Shown here: positions 50,937 to 61,086 of the stretch, one piece after another | How positions within the stretch are numbered: position 1 is the stretch's first letter | Layout of the letters: the number at the start of each line of letters is the position of its first letter | Assembly (NCBI GenBank): GCA_021229015.1 | Contig: CM037788.1 | Coordinates: 51,213,040-51,277,039 of the forward strand | From: Solen grandis | Taxonomy: Eukaryota; Mollusca; Bivalvia; Adapedonta; Solenidae | DNA: 64,000 bases | Direction of reading: 5' to 3' | The notes under the pieces: generated by a model | What the model was told of the DNA's origin: nothing | The model's input: only the letters and a program-made list of their open reading frames with translations | Databases searched by the model: none | Translations under genes and position numbers: made by a program

Positions 50937-51450
50937 TATTATTATAATTGTTGTTGTAATTGTGTTGTTGTTTTTGCTGTAATTTTTATTATCATCTTTA
51001 TCATCATTAATATCAGCTGTTGCTGCTGCTGCAACATCATATTAAGCAGTACTATTATCATTAATTGACATTTTTATTTTGGTTTGGCGAATAAACATAT
51101 ACACTCTGAATCAACGGAAGATTCCGAAGATCGGCGAAGTAACGCGATTAATTCTCATCGGTAAGGGGAGGGATCAAGTCTGCTTGCTCACTGTTAAGCT
51201 TGTTTAACGTGAATGTTTGTTTGGATTCACTCGATTCATGATGTTTGTTTGGGTGATATATCGTTTCATTTTCATGAGTTGATATATCTAACTTCAAGCA
51301 TTTAATGCATACTTAACCTTTAACATATATGTCTATTCAAGTCAGTCACAAAACTGGCCGTACGTCAATAAATTATATCCCAGGCTCTACCACCGGACTT
51401 TCATCTAACATTTACAATTCATGTTTGTTGATGAATTTATTTGTTCACAG
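49130..51450. other. AT-rich stretch, no gene seen
   Basis: Includes a T-rich tract at 50660-50706, an (ATC)n microsatellite at 50900-50935 with ATT/TTG extensions to 51050, and an unremarkable unique region at 49800-50480. Open frames are short and unsupported. Confidence 0.5.
50900..50935. repeat. (ATC)n microsatellite
   Basis: About 12 ATC/CAT trinucleotides, followed by ATT and TTG tracts. Confidence 0.96.
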
Positions 51451-51453
51451 TTC

Positions 51454-51455
<2 letters not shown>

Positions 51456-51500
<45 letters not shown>
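51456..51500. repeat. poly-T tract (45 nt)
   Basis: An uninterrupted T run directly left of a more complex block (51501-51760). This could be the poly-A end of a - strand retroinsertion. Confidence 0.95.
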
Positions 51501-51501
<1 letters not shown>

Positions 51502-51758
51502 TAGACGGACGGAGCTTAAGGTTAGGACAGTCTATGTCACGCGATATATTTTTGATTCAACAGATGATTGGACCAAGGATGGAGCTGCTGTCTTTTTATC
51601 CAAGTGCCACAAATCACGTTGCTCTAAACGAAAAACTCAAAATAAATCCAAAGTGGATTGACCTTAAGAAAACACCAACAACTTCCTCTGCAATAGAAAA
51701 TGACGGTACTATTGTGCCATCATCAAGCATTCCCCTCGAAATGATTCCAGAGGAGTAA
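51501..51758 (+). other. unrecognised open frame after poly-T; possible TE or retrocopy remnant
   Basis: A + frame reads on from the poly-T through NEKLKINPKWIDLKKTPTTS and ends PLEMIPEE at TAA 51758. The last 60 residues have protein-like composition, unlike neighbouring frames. I recognise no family. The poly-T on the left would suit an insertion transcribed on the opposite strand, which conflicts with coding on the + strand, so the nature of the block is unresolved. Confidence 0.2.
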
Positions 51759-53928
51759 CAGTCAGGGGAGAGCAAAATGTTAAAGAAAATACCAGAAAAT
51801 AGTATTACCTATAGACACTTGGGTAGCTGAATCAGGCGGGAAATACTCGGTCATCTACGCTTCCAATCGGAACTTCTCGGGTAATTCGGTCATGAAGAAT
51901 TTACCACACCGTGGCTTCCTCAAAGAACTTGTCAGGTAATCCGAATGTCCGAGAAATGCTAAGGATCATTAATGCTTGGCATACAAACCGATCTGATTTA
52001 GATTTTGGAATATTTATCCAGTAAAATATATAAAAGTGCACACACTTATGTTATGAATGATTCATTATGGCAACAGTTTAGGGAATAAATAAAAGCAATA
52101 CGGAAATCCCCAATTCTAAGCATCAAAGCAGTTTGATATATGACCATGCCCTATGCTAGATTCAGTAGTTATTCATTAATTTTATTACTCGACTGAAAAT
52201 ATAAGGAGTTTCCACCTTTTGGATATAAATTCAATGCGCATCCTTAAATGTGTGCAAAAAAATCTTTCAAGAAGGTGCCCGGAATGTTGTCCTGATGAAA
52301 CAAAGTCATATTTTCTTAAAATATTGATAAAAATTTCAAAATCATCCTAAAAATATAGACAACATTTTTTTCTCACTGACATAAAGTTGGTAAGACAAAA
52401 AAAAAGGTTTTGATCGTATCATAAGCCTCATCTTTAGTAAAATTTGACTCTCTTTTTTCTATAACAGAAATATACATGTACCATGAACCTTAAGTTTAAC
52501 AAACATCAGAAAAAATAATACTTATGTTATAAAATTTCGTCATTGAAGCTGATTTGCATCTTAAACAGATCTATTTAAAAAAAAACATCCATCACTAGTG
52601 TTGAAATAACAAGATTGCACAATTATTGTATGCGCATTACTAATGGCCGGGCAAGCTTGAAAAATATGAAATATTTAATTGGGGTTACAACATAAACTGA
52701 GGTCAAATATTCAGCCTGTTCGTATTTTCAAAATCCTGACGTCGTCAGTTTAAAAAATATAATTAATTGTTGTAATATATATGTAAATGTTACATTCGTA
52801 CGACACATCCATGCACGACCAAAAATATAGAGGATATTTGCTTAAGTTAAGTTTAATACAAACACGAGTGAAAAAAAAAATGTATCACTTCGAGATGATA
52901 TATACTTCTTGTCCACTCGAAAGATTTTTTTTAAGCTACCTGATCACGGAAGAATGGAACTATTTTGTGTGCGGATGAATCCAGGTAAATAAAAGAAAGG
53001 GATGCAATGCAACTAGTAAATACTGGAATTTTGCATATCCATGTGCATGTGCATACCCATTCGCAAGGGATCTCACACATATCTCCACAGAGTTTGACCC
53101 TTTTTAAGTAAAAAGTAGTTCCGGTAGACCTACGTCGCTCACAGTGTGGATGATATGGATTTTATCTCACTTATAGAACACAGTATTTCATCAATGAGCA
53201 TGAAATAAGTATTGATATTAGTTTCATCCAATTAAGGCACGGGTTGGTACACTCAGTGTCAAAAAATAGTTCACATTTTTTTCTTTCCAAATTTATCATG
53301 TTAGTAGATCACTGATGTGTATATGTATTTTCGTTGTTTTAAGCTTTATCTAAACATATTTTGGAAACTTACGCACGGATACTGTGCACTTACTTTCTTA
53401 TTTATAAAGCTGAATATAAACTCTGTCTTTTCATTCCTTCATCATACAATAATCCACAGAAATATACATGTATATCCAAACCAGTACATTTCTTTGTTAA
53501 TTTATGGCGAGGAAATATATTCAAATATTTTCAAAATCCGCGATTTTGGGTAGAGGAAAGCGTAACTACGTGTGCTCGGTTATCCACGATACTCTAGGAC
53601 CATTAGAATCTACTTAGCTTGGGATGAATGAACGAGGAGACATGAATACTCTTAATAAGCGTTTCGAAGATCTTTTCGATTAAACAACAGCATTTGAATG
53701 TGTTTTTAGTGATCTATGTCACATTTTAATCAATCACGGTCCTATTTCTTAAAAATGCAAGCTAAAATTCAAATATTATGCCCTTCATTATATTGAATGC
53801 AGAGGTCACAGTTTGTGTACAGAAAAACATAATATAGGACATTATTATTGTTATTGTTGTCGGGAAAATGTGACTTGGAAGATATGCAAAATAAAGTTAA
53901 TTTCCAATTTAAAGACTTTATGATGTCA

Positions 53929-54000
53929 CGGCCGCGACCTTGTGGTTATGACCATTTGGTCACCAATATCGGTATAGGAGGTGGTGGGTTCAAATCTCTT
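53929..54000 (+). mobile_element. tRNA-like SINE head
   Basis: CACGGCCGCGACCTTGTGG (A-box region) and GGTGGGTTCAAATC (B-box GGTTCAAATC at 53987-53996). GC-rich island in AT-rich DNA; body not recognised. Confidence 0.5.
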
Positions 54001-54103
54001 GAATACAATATTTCATCTTATTTGCAGATCTGTAAGACAAGAGTCGTTTTAAAACTCCGTTAGATATAGGTTTATATAGCCTTAGTGTTGCGAGCATGCG
54101 CGG

Positions 54104-54294
54104 AACCATCCATTTAACTCGGGGTGGGGTGGCAGGGGGTCCGACAGAGATATGTTGGCCAACTATTAAAATTACCATACCTAGCCATCTCTGATAGCCA
54201 CCGTACCTGGAGTTGGGGGTTCAAGCAAATCTATGAAATTGCCGTATGTAGGGGCGGGGTTTATGACCCCCCCCCCCCCCCCCCACCCCCCCCC
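54104..54294 (+). repeat. G-rich dispersed repeat, copy 2, ending in poly-C
   Basis: 54104-54225 matches 48350-48475 (ATATGTTGGCC, ATTAAAATTACCATACC). It runs into a 28-nt C-rich tract (54267-54294) with one interrupting A. Confidence 0.7.
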
Positions 54295-54940
54295 TTGGTC
54301 CGTGCAAGACGATACCATTTTGTCGGATAGATGACTAGATTACTTTGATTATATGTCATTAATTGGATAAAAAGGGAGATATAGAAATGAAAATGCTGTA
54401 AAAACAGTCTAAGCAAATGAGAAATAATACTGTTTTTCTATGCAATATTGCATAGTTTGAGGCATTTTTCACACTTAAATAGCGTCACTTAGTTAAAACA
54501 TTAGACACGACAAAATAAGCATAAGGAATTGGAAACAAAAATGGTTTCTTTTGTTGAATGTTATAGACAGTGCCCAAGAAATATAGGGGTTGGACTTCTG
54601 CATGGTTATCAAGTAGTATTATTGGACTGTAATTCACATCTCAGGCTGGTTGTGTGCAACATTCTATGCAAAAATATACTGAAATAACAAAGAATGTTTA
54701 AACAGAAAAGATAGAAAATATTAGGTATATATATATGGGGCCAATGACTCAATTCAAACGTAACTGGAATGCATGCTGCATGTTCATCAGCGAGTAAAGA
54801 GTTGGCAGACGTGCAATGCATTTGGCGTATTCATCAATAATTCTCGAGCTATTTTCAATACTTAATAACATGTTAATCTAAAGGCAAATGTCCGAATAAA
54901 ACCCGCCATTTGGTTCAGTGAATGTATTACAATATCTTTC

Positions 54941-55182
54941 TAAACCCTTTCCCTCATAGAGGAAACCATGAAAAGACCTATGCGAACAGCATAAAACCAG
55001 ATCAGCCTGCGAGTAACTCGCAGGCTGATCAGGTTTTATGCTGTTCGCTGCTCCTCAGTGGTCTGGAAATGAGGATTTTGTAATTAAATTTGGTAAGGTT
55101 TAACTGTGGTTTTCTGCAGATCAGGCTTTATGTGGTACCTATTGAGTGTGTCAAAATGAGTATATATGAGGGAAAGGGTTAA
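54941..55182 (+). mobile_element. 242-bp TTAA-type MITE, copy 2
   Basis: Starts AACCCTTTCCCTCATA (54943) and ends TATGAGGGAAAGGGTTAA. Central hairpin of 63 nt (54984-55046) with nearly perfect 31-nt arms. Left flank reads TAAA where TTAA is expected, a single change. A SINE piece begins immediately after it at 55184. Confidence 0.9.
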
Positions 55183-55183
55183 A

Positions 55184-55322
55184 GCGTAAGAGCCAACTGG
55201 TAGCACACAACTGCGCAACTGAGTGTTATTGGCTCGAATCCCGTTTGGAGAAGAGGGGGCAACAATATTTTTTTATTATTTTAAGGCGCAACGTACTGGT
55301 CCAACCAAGGAACTGTCGAGAA
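55184..55322 (+). mobile_element. tRNA-derived SINE (family A), diverged copy
   Basis: Head AGAGCCAACTGGTAGCAC, B-box GGCTCGAATCCC (55231-55242), body ACTGGTCCAACCAAGGAACT and GTCGAGAAG. A poly-T-rich stretch (55268-55280) lies between head and body where family members have CACGACCTTCCC. Confidence 0.7.
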
Positions 55323-55495
55323 GTGTGAAAATAAGAACTTCTTAACTTATCGGTAAAATGACGCTGGTACCGCCCCCTTGCACGGCGCTTTAAATAGCAC
55401 ATCGATGGTATAATTCCAAATTAGGTTGACCAAACGCCAACCATAATGTGACATACTCCAGGCAGACACGGATAGAAAAATAACAGAATAATATA

Positions 55496-55722
55496 TACTC
55501 AAAGGAAAAAGAAACGCAGGGTCAACTTTTGTGTCGGTTTTAAATAGGCGTATTCGACGGTATTTCAGTTTAAATAATTTTGATGAAAATATAATTTCAA
55601 ACAAAATAAATGCTTTAGAATGAGATGGGGGTCATATGAGGTTTATTGCAAGGTTAGGAGGTTACACTTGAGTCTGGCTACTACAGATTCTAGTTACCCT
55701 GCGTTTCTATTTCCTTTGAGTG
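55496..55722. mobile_element. 227-bp TA-flanked MITE (Tc1/mariner-like)
   Basis: Terminal inverted repeats ACTCAAAGGAAAAAGAAACG at 55497 and its inverse CGTTTCTATTTCCTTTGAGT ending at 55721; arms of 26 bp differ at one position. Flanked on both sides by TA (55494-55495 and 55723-55724), the target of Tc1/mariner transposases. Its interior has no transposase. A - strand 85-codon frame over it is not a gene. Confidence 0.82.
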
Positions 55723-56510
55723 TATTATTTCTGTTTTTAATAGGTTAAACGTACTAAGCCAATGCTAATTTGGCCGTGCTTTTTTCTTTTGTAACACCTA
55801 CCCATCCGCTACAAAAGGTCAAGGTCGGTTTACTGCATAACAAACATTTTTAGAGACGGTACGGCGTTCTTATCGATTATAAAATATCGTATGTTTAATT
55901 AAACCCGTTATAAATGGTTTTCGTCGACACGGTTCCAGGGTGTGGTATAATGCCACCTGCCAACGGCATATCTGCATGCAGTGAGTCAGTGTTATATATG
56001 GACCAAATGAACAATGTATCCGAATAATGTAATCATAAAACGCCAGTGATGAATTAGCGGTGGGGCGAAGAACTCATATTTGTGAGCTCATGCAACCACC
56101 TCTGGGCTCACATTCATACATTAACTCTTCTAGTTAACTGAGGTTCAAGACACTTTCAAAAAAAACAAAACAAAAAAAAAACATGTTAAGCATGAGACAC
56201 GTGGAATATGTTTCAGAGCATATATGACACGGTGGGTAAACTGTCCCTCAAAATAAATAACAATCGTAATAATAATTCCAACCACTGAAAAGGGGGGGGG
56301 GTAACCATGGCTCGCTTAACTGATACATCCTACAAACAGAAATGGAATCGGGATTTCCTGACTGGTGTTAATCTAAAACTTTGCTTTGGTCAATATTGTT
56401 CGAGTACAATACAGCTTTTTATACACCCAAAGGGTCCTATTTTATTATGGCGTTAGTACTGTCATTTTGAATTTATATTTCAGTTGATCCTGATAGCATG
56501 ACATATTAAG

Positions 56511-56595
56511 GGCGCCGTGGTTGTGGGTTCAAAACCCCTTTGGAAGCAAGGGGTTTTCATGGTTTTCCGAAGCGCCAACTCCTTGCCCAACTATG
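56511..56595 (+). mobile_element. tRNA-derived SINE (family A), head with internal deletion
   Basis: GGGCGCCGTGG is joined directly to TTGTGGGTTCAAAACCCC, losing about 38 bp between the A- and B-boxes compared with 42505-42570. It then continues GGAAGCAAGG and a degenerate body. The deletion should make this copy transcriptionally inert. Confidence 0.65.
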
Positions 56596-57052
56596 AATTA
56601 GTATTGCTGTTCAATATATATATGTCTAAATATAAATATATTGTATATAACGTTTCATGCCATTCAAATATTATGGTCCATGGCCCTCTACTTACGTCTG
56701 GAGCATTAGGCGTTTGTGCATGCAGAATCACTCAGTTTTAGAGGGCATACAACACAACCATATACACATGACCTATATGGATTGTCCATGTGTGTAACAT
56801 AGTCTTTATATAAGCCATTGAAAAGTGTGTGCCCTTGAGCTTAGACATAAAATTGTGAGTATAGTTTATATACACAGCTCCTTCCAAAGTTTTCAAAAGA
56901 TTTCACTGAAACTTTATAAGTAATCAATATGTAAACCTGTGTTTAGCATAGTTTTGTGTTAATCATATTAGGCCTTGCAGAGTTATTGTCCTTGAACTTC
57001 TAGATATTATCACGCAACAGTAGTCATTTTTGTGTGCCCAAAATCTTCCAAT

Positions 57053-57759
57053 TATTAGTGGATTTCAGTAAAACCTCATAGGCTCTTTTTATCAAATACC
57101 TTGGTAATAAAATAATAACTGAACTACAGGTATAAGGCGTACATTGTCCCGCCTTGCTATTTGTTTCTATAATTTAGAGACCGTTAACCTACTTATCTGA
57201 TGTTTAAACTTTACAGATATCTTATGACATGACTGGTATGTCAAACTTGTTTATATCTATTCATTTTGCTTTAGGGATTAAACTGAGTTTTTGTTATATT
57301 GCTCAAACAAGGGAGCCTTGGTCAACAACACAGATCCGAGAGATGGACAAGAATTTACAAGACTTCCCCAAACACAAAGTGCTGTTCCAACCTAGGAACT
57401 GTCATGGATAAGTTTAAGTTAAAAAAAGCTTCCAGACTCAAGGAAAATATATAGGTTTAAACAAAAGCTAGAAATTAATGCCCCCTGCACATTGACACAG
57501 AATAGGATTCTTCATCTATTAGTTTTTTTTTAACAAATTCTAAGTGGTAAAGGGGACATAACTGTGTCAAAAATTTACATATTCTGTCCAAAATCAATCT
57601 TGGCTTTCAATATACGTATTAGGTTTAACATGTACATAAAGTCATATAAATCTGTCAACCTAGTCATTAGTGGGTTTCAGTGAAACCTTATAGGCTCTTT
57701 TTATCAAATACCTCGGTAATAAAATAATGCCTGAATTACTGGTATATGGCGTACATTGT
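57053..57759 (+). repeat. direct repeat pair, about 95 bp each
   Basis: 57053-57148 and 57667-57759 are about 85% alike, sharing CATAGGCTCTTTTTATCAAA and GGTAATAAAATAAT and ending GGCGTACATTGTC. The 520 bp between them includes the SINE tail at 57345. Related sequence (TTTCACTGAAACTTTATA) occurs at 56904. This looks like a tandem or nested TE. Confidence 0.7.
57345..57411 (+). mobile_element. SINE family A body fragment
   Basis: CAAGACTTCCCCAAACACAA then AGTGCTGTTCCAACCTAGGA and CTGTCATGG match the body of the family A SINEs at 33120-33185. The tRNA head is degraded or missing. Confidence 0.5.
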
Positions 57760-57949
57760 CAAGTCAATGGTTGACCTGGTTTACACAAAATATTGCGTGG
57801 TTTTGTTTGTGAGCAGCTGAGCTGACCAAGTCATGAAAAGGAAAGGTAAAGCTCCATTGCACCTTTTAGGTATTCAGTAGAGAAATTTTAAGCTCCTCTA
57901 TTTCCATTCACAGCTAAGTCAACCTGTCATTCTATAAAACAAGATGCTC

Positions 57950-59363
57950 ACCTGAGAAAAACTGCCTTCATTGCCTGTACAAGTTACTATATTACAGCAA
58001 AGTTTTACTGAATACATAATCCATGAGATCAATTAAATTCCACAAACAAAGAGTACCTGTAGTCAAAATTTGAAGTAAGAACTCGAATGAGAGATTATTG
58101 CTATAAACATTGTCATGAAACTTCAAAATGATTGCTTAACCCTTTCTCTCATAGAGGACACCATGAAAAGACCTATGCGAACAGCATAAAACCAGATCAG
58201 CCTGCGAGTCACTCGCAGGCTGATCAGGTTTTATGCTGTTCGCTGCTCCTCAGTGGTCTGGAAATGAGGATTTTATAATTAAATTTAGTAAGGTTTAACT
58301 GTGGTTTTCTGCAGATCAGGCTTTATGTGGTACCTATTGAGTGCGTCAAAATGAGTCTATATAAGGGAAAGGGTTAAGAAATGAAGATTTTAGAGTGTAA
58401 ACGAAATATGGCAATTTTTAAATAAAAGGGCCCCAAATTTAAAAAGTTTCAAAATGATTGCATCAGAAATGAAGATACTAGAGTGCAAACAAAGTGAAAT
58501 CTGGCATTTTTTTATATTAAACGACAGACATTCATCAATCCTAAAAACTCATCTTGAGAACATGTGCTCAGGTGAACTAAAAAAGAATTAGATTAATTTT
58601 AGCAACTTTTGTGAAGCTTCAACCAAGGATGATCCCTGCCAAATTATATCAAAAAAAATGTCTTTTTTAACAAATTAGCCCCCGCCATGTTTTTATGGAT
58701 CGGCATAATTTCAGCAACTTTAAGCTTCTCCCAAGGATATCACTGCCAAATTTAATCAAATTCTATCCAGTGATTTCAGAGGAGATGTCGTTTTAAGATT
58801 TCACAATATACATATAAAGCAAATTAGCCCCGCCCCTGGCAACCATGTTTTTTTATGGATCGGAATAATTTTAGCAACTTTTATGAAACTTCACCAAATA
58901 ATCATCCCTGCCAAATTTAATCAAATTCTGTCCAGCGGTTTCAGAGATGATGTTTAAAGATTTCACTACACAAATATATGGCAAAATAGCCCCGCCCCTG
59001 GCGATTTTACGGATTGGAATAATTTTAGCAATCTTGGTAGGGAGTTACTCAAGGAACATCTGTACCAAAATATTTTGAAATCTGACCAATAGTTTTGAGG
59101 GAGATTATTTTTTAAGTTTTCATTTTTTTTTTTCTGTTGCCATGGCAACCAGAGTTCCACATGGATCAAGTTTATTTTAGCAACTTTTGTGAAGGTTCAC
59201 CCAAGGAAATCCCTGCCAAGTTTGATCAATTTCTGCCCAGCGGTTTCAGAGGAGATGTCTTTTAAAGTAAATTGTTGATAATGGATGCAGACACACGATG
59301 GCGGACGACGGACGCAGGGTGATCACAATAGCTCACCTTGAGCACTTCGTGCAAAGGTGAGCT
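57950..59363 (+). mobile_element. repeat-rich non-autonomous element with terminal hairpin
   Basis: Internal near-repeats recur: GATGATCCCTGCCAAATT-type blocks at about 58628, 58740, 58905 and 59210, each followed by ATCAAATTCT(G/A)TCCAG and TTTCAGAGG(A)GATG. The right end has GATGGCGGACGACGGACGC followed by a 34-nt hairpin (59330-59363; AGCTCACCTT...AAGGTGAGCT). It contains the MITE copy at 58136. I infer a tandemly degenerate bivalve transposon tail, family unknown. GTTGCCATGGCAAC (59136-59149), a perfect RFX X-box palindrome, lies within it. Confidence 0.6.
58136..58377 (+). mobile_element. 242-bp TTAA-flanked MITE, copy 3 (nested)
   Basis: Intact copy bounded by TTAA at both ends (58136-58139 and 58374-58377), same orientation as the copy at 54941. 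Flanks CAAAATGATTGC and GAAATGAAGAT recur next to each other, without the MITE, at 58449-58475, so the neighbouring unit acts as an empty-site reference. Confidence 0.92.
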
Positions 59364-59559
59364 AAAAAGCAATGCAGGTGAGCTAAAACGCAATACTGCT
59401 AACAAAATATTTACATCTTGAAATGTACATTAGTATGAACTCATGATTAATCCTTCAATAAATATGCAACATAATGCCTACCTCTCAGGACAATTAAGAA
59501 AACAACAGCCATTACAGCAAAATTTAATCAACAAATAATTACAGTTCATACTAAAAAAA

Positions 59560-60664
59560 TCATGACCCTTCATTTGTCCTTTTCAATAGTGGTTTAGGGA
59601 ACCACTCTGGTCTCTCGTCTGGCATATCCACCACAAACTTGCCATCAAAAGAACCTTCCTCCCCTTTATATCTGTAAACTACTTCACTTCTTGGATGATC
59701 GTACTGAAATGTGTCCATTCCCATGGTCTCTTTCATTCGTTGAGTCTCTTTTCTGACTATGTCATAGCAATGACCTGTAATTATAATTTTAAAATGACAA
59801 ATTAACAAAATGGTGGAAAAGGATATTCACAAATCTTAATTTATTGGAAAGAAATTGTATGAATAAGTATTCATACTCAAACTGTCCTGTAACTTTATTT
59901 TAAGCACTTAATTTTTTCAAGAACGAAACCCTACAAAAATTAAATATAATGACTCAGAAGTAATTCTACGCCAAAAAAAAAAGGTTCAATTTCTGGTCGC
60001 CCAACCGAACCCTCTTTTTTACGACTGACACTTAAGTTTTTTTTACCTTTCCATCTTTAAAAAAATTTTCCTTTTTTTTAAAACTTTTGTTTCACGGTAA
60101 AAAAAAACCTCTTTCTTTTTGCTAAAGACCAGAAACGGAACTTTTTTTTTGAGCCCTATAAATTTGAGTGCCATCTTTGTATACAAAAGTGAGTATAATC
60201 CTCAATATAGAAATGTACCATTGAAGATAATGATTTCGTACTAGTTCAAAATTAAATAAGAGAACAAAGATAATGACTTACTTAGTAGACTTAAGAACTC
60301 AAACCAGAGCAATCACTGAAAGCTCCACCACCTTAATTCATTCATATGAACAATAAAACAAAAGTGAACTTTGTTAAGCAGGAGGAGGTATAAAAAAAGT
60401 TTTTTCTTTATTTACCACATATGGTGTGAATCTCATGAGGCTGACCACAGTTCAGGCAAATCACAAGGTTTTTCTTTGGTTTTGCATCTTTTATACACCT
60501 CAATCCAAACTTCCTCATTTTTCTTTGTTCTGCCGTCCTCCTATTTCTGGGAACTGCCCACAACACAGGTGAGAAGATGTCTTCCAGGATAGACCGGGAA
60601 TCCGGCGCATGACCTGGTGATGCAGGGAGGGTGTCATAACAGAGAGCTGGGGCGCCAAAAAAAC
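59560..60664 (-). CDS. MRPL32: mitochondrial large-subunit ribosomal protein bL32m (MRPL32), last two exons
   Basis: Nuclear-encoded component of the mitochondrial ribosome large subunit. Exons on the - strand: 60664-60416 and 59774-59560, with intron 60415-59775 (donor TGTG|GTAAAT, acceptor TTACAG). The join gives a zinc ribbon CLNCGQPHEIHTICGHC, C-x2-C-x9-C-x2-C, the same spacing as human MRPL32, with half of the zinc ligands on each side of the junction. Upstream WAVPRNRRTAEQRKMRKFG matches the family's signature after the targeting peptide; the end ...DMPDERPEWF corresponds to the conserved C-terminal ...RPSWF. These exons give 154 residues (human 188), so about 30 N-terminal residues are missing. 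Upstream TTTTTCTCCATATTATAG is a strong acceptor, so a 5' exon is expected. Stop TGA at 59562-59560; ATTAAA at 59528-59523 may be the poly-A signal. Confidence 0.9.
59775..60415 (-). other. MRPL32 last intron
   Basis: 641 bp with GT...AG ends, splitting a Gly codon (G|GT) inside the zinc ribbon. It includes an imperfect inverted repeat, about 59975 (GGTTCAATTTCTGGTC) and 60127 (GACCAGAAACGGAAC), that may be a degraded MITE. Confidence 0.85.
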
Positions 60665-61086
60665 CTATAATATGGAGAAAAACAAGTTTAAGAAAAGTAA
60701 GTATAATCTGACAATAAAACATTTAAACGTAATTTTATGAGCATTTTTCAAAAATACCACTAAAACTGCTCTTAACTTGCATTCCATTTTGAAGAAAGCA
60801 TATAAGCTCTGGCCATCATTAAAAAATTGTTTCTTTGTAGTGCTCCAACCCTCAATTCTAGGGGTGGGTAGATAGGTAGGTATTTCTTTTTTTTTAATTT
60901 CAAATGATACAAGGCAGTCCAAAGGACAGCTATATCCCCTGCCGCTGACATAGGAGACATGTTTTTCCTCTAATGGAAATTGCCTGCTTCTGCCAACATT
61001 TTCATGTAGTTGACTTATGAAAAACTTTCCGTTGTTCAGAAAAAATAGCATGGAAACAAAAATATCCAGGAATGAACACTGAACAA

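Noticed and set aside
60408..60722. MRPL32 starting at ATG 60722 without an upstream exon
   Set aside because: The segment before 60664 is a pyrimidine-rich acceptor (TTTTTCTCCATATTATAG) and the 20 extra residues would be almost without basic residues, unlike a mitochondrial targeting peptide. Not fully excluded.
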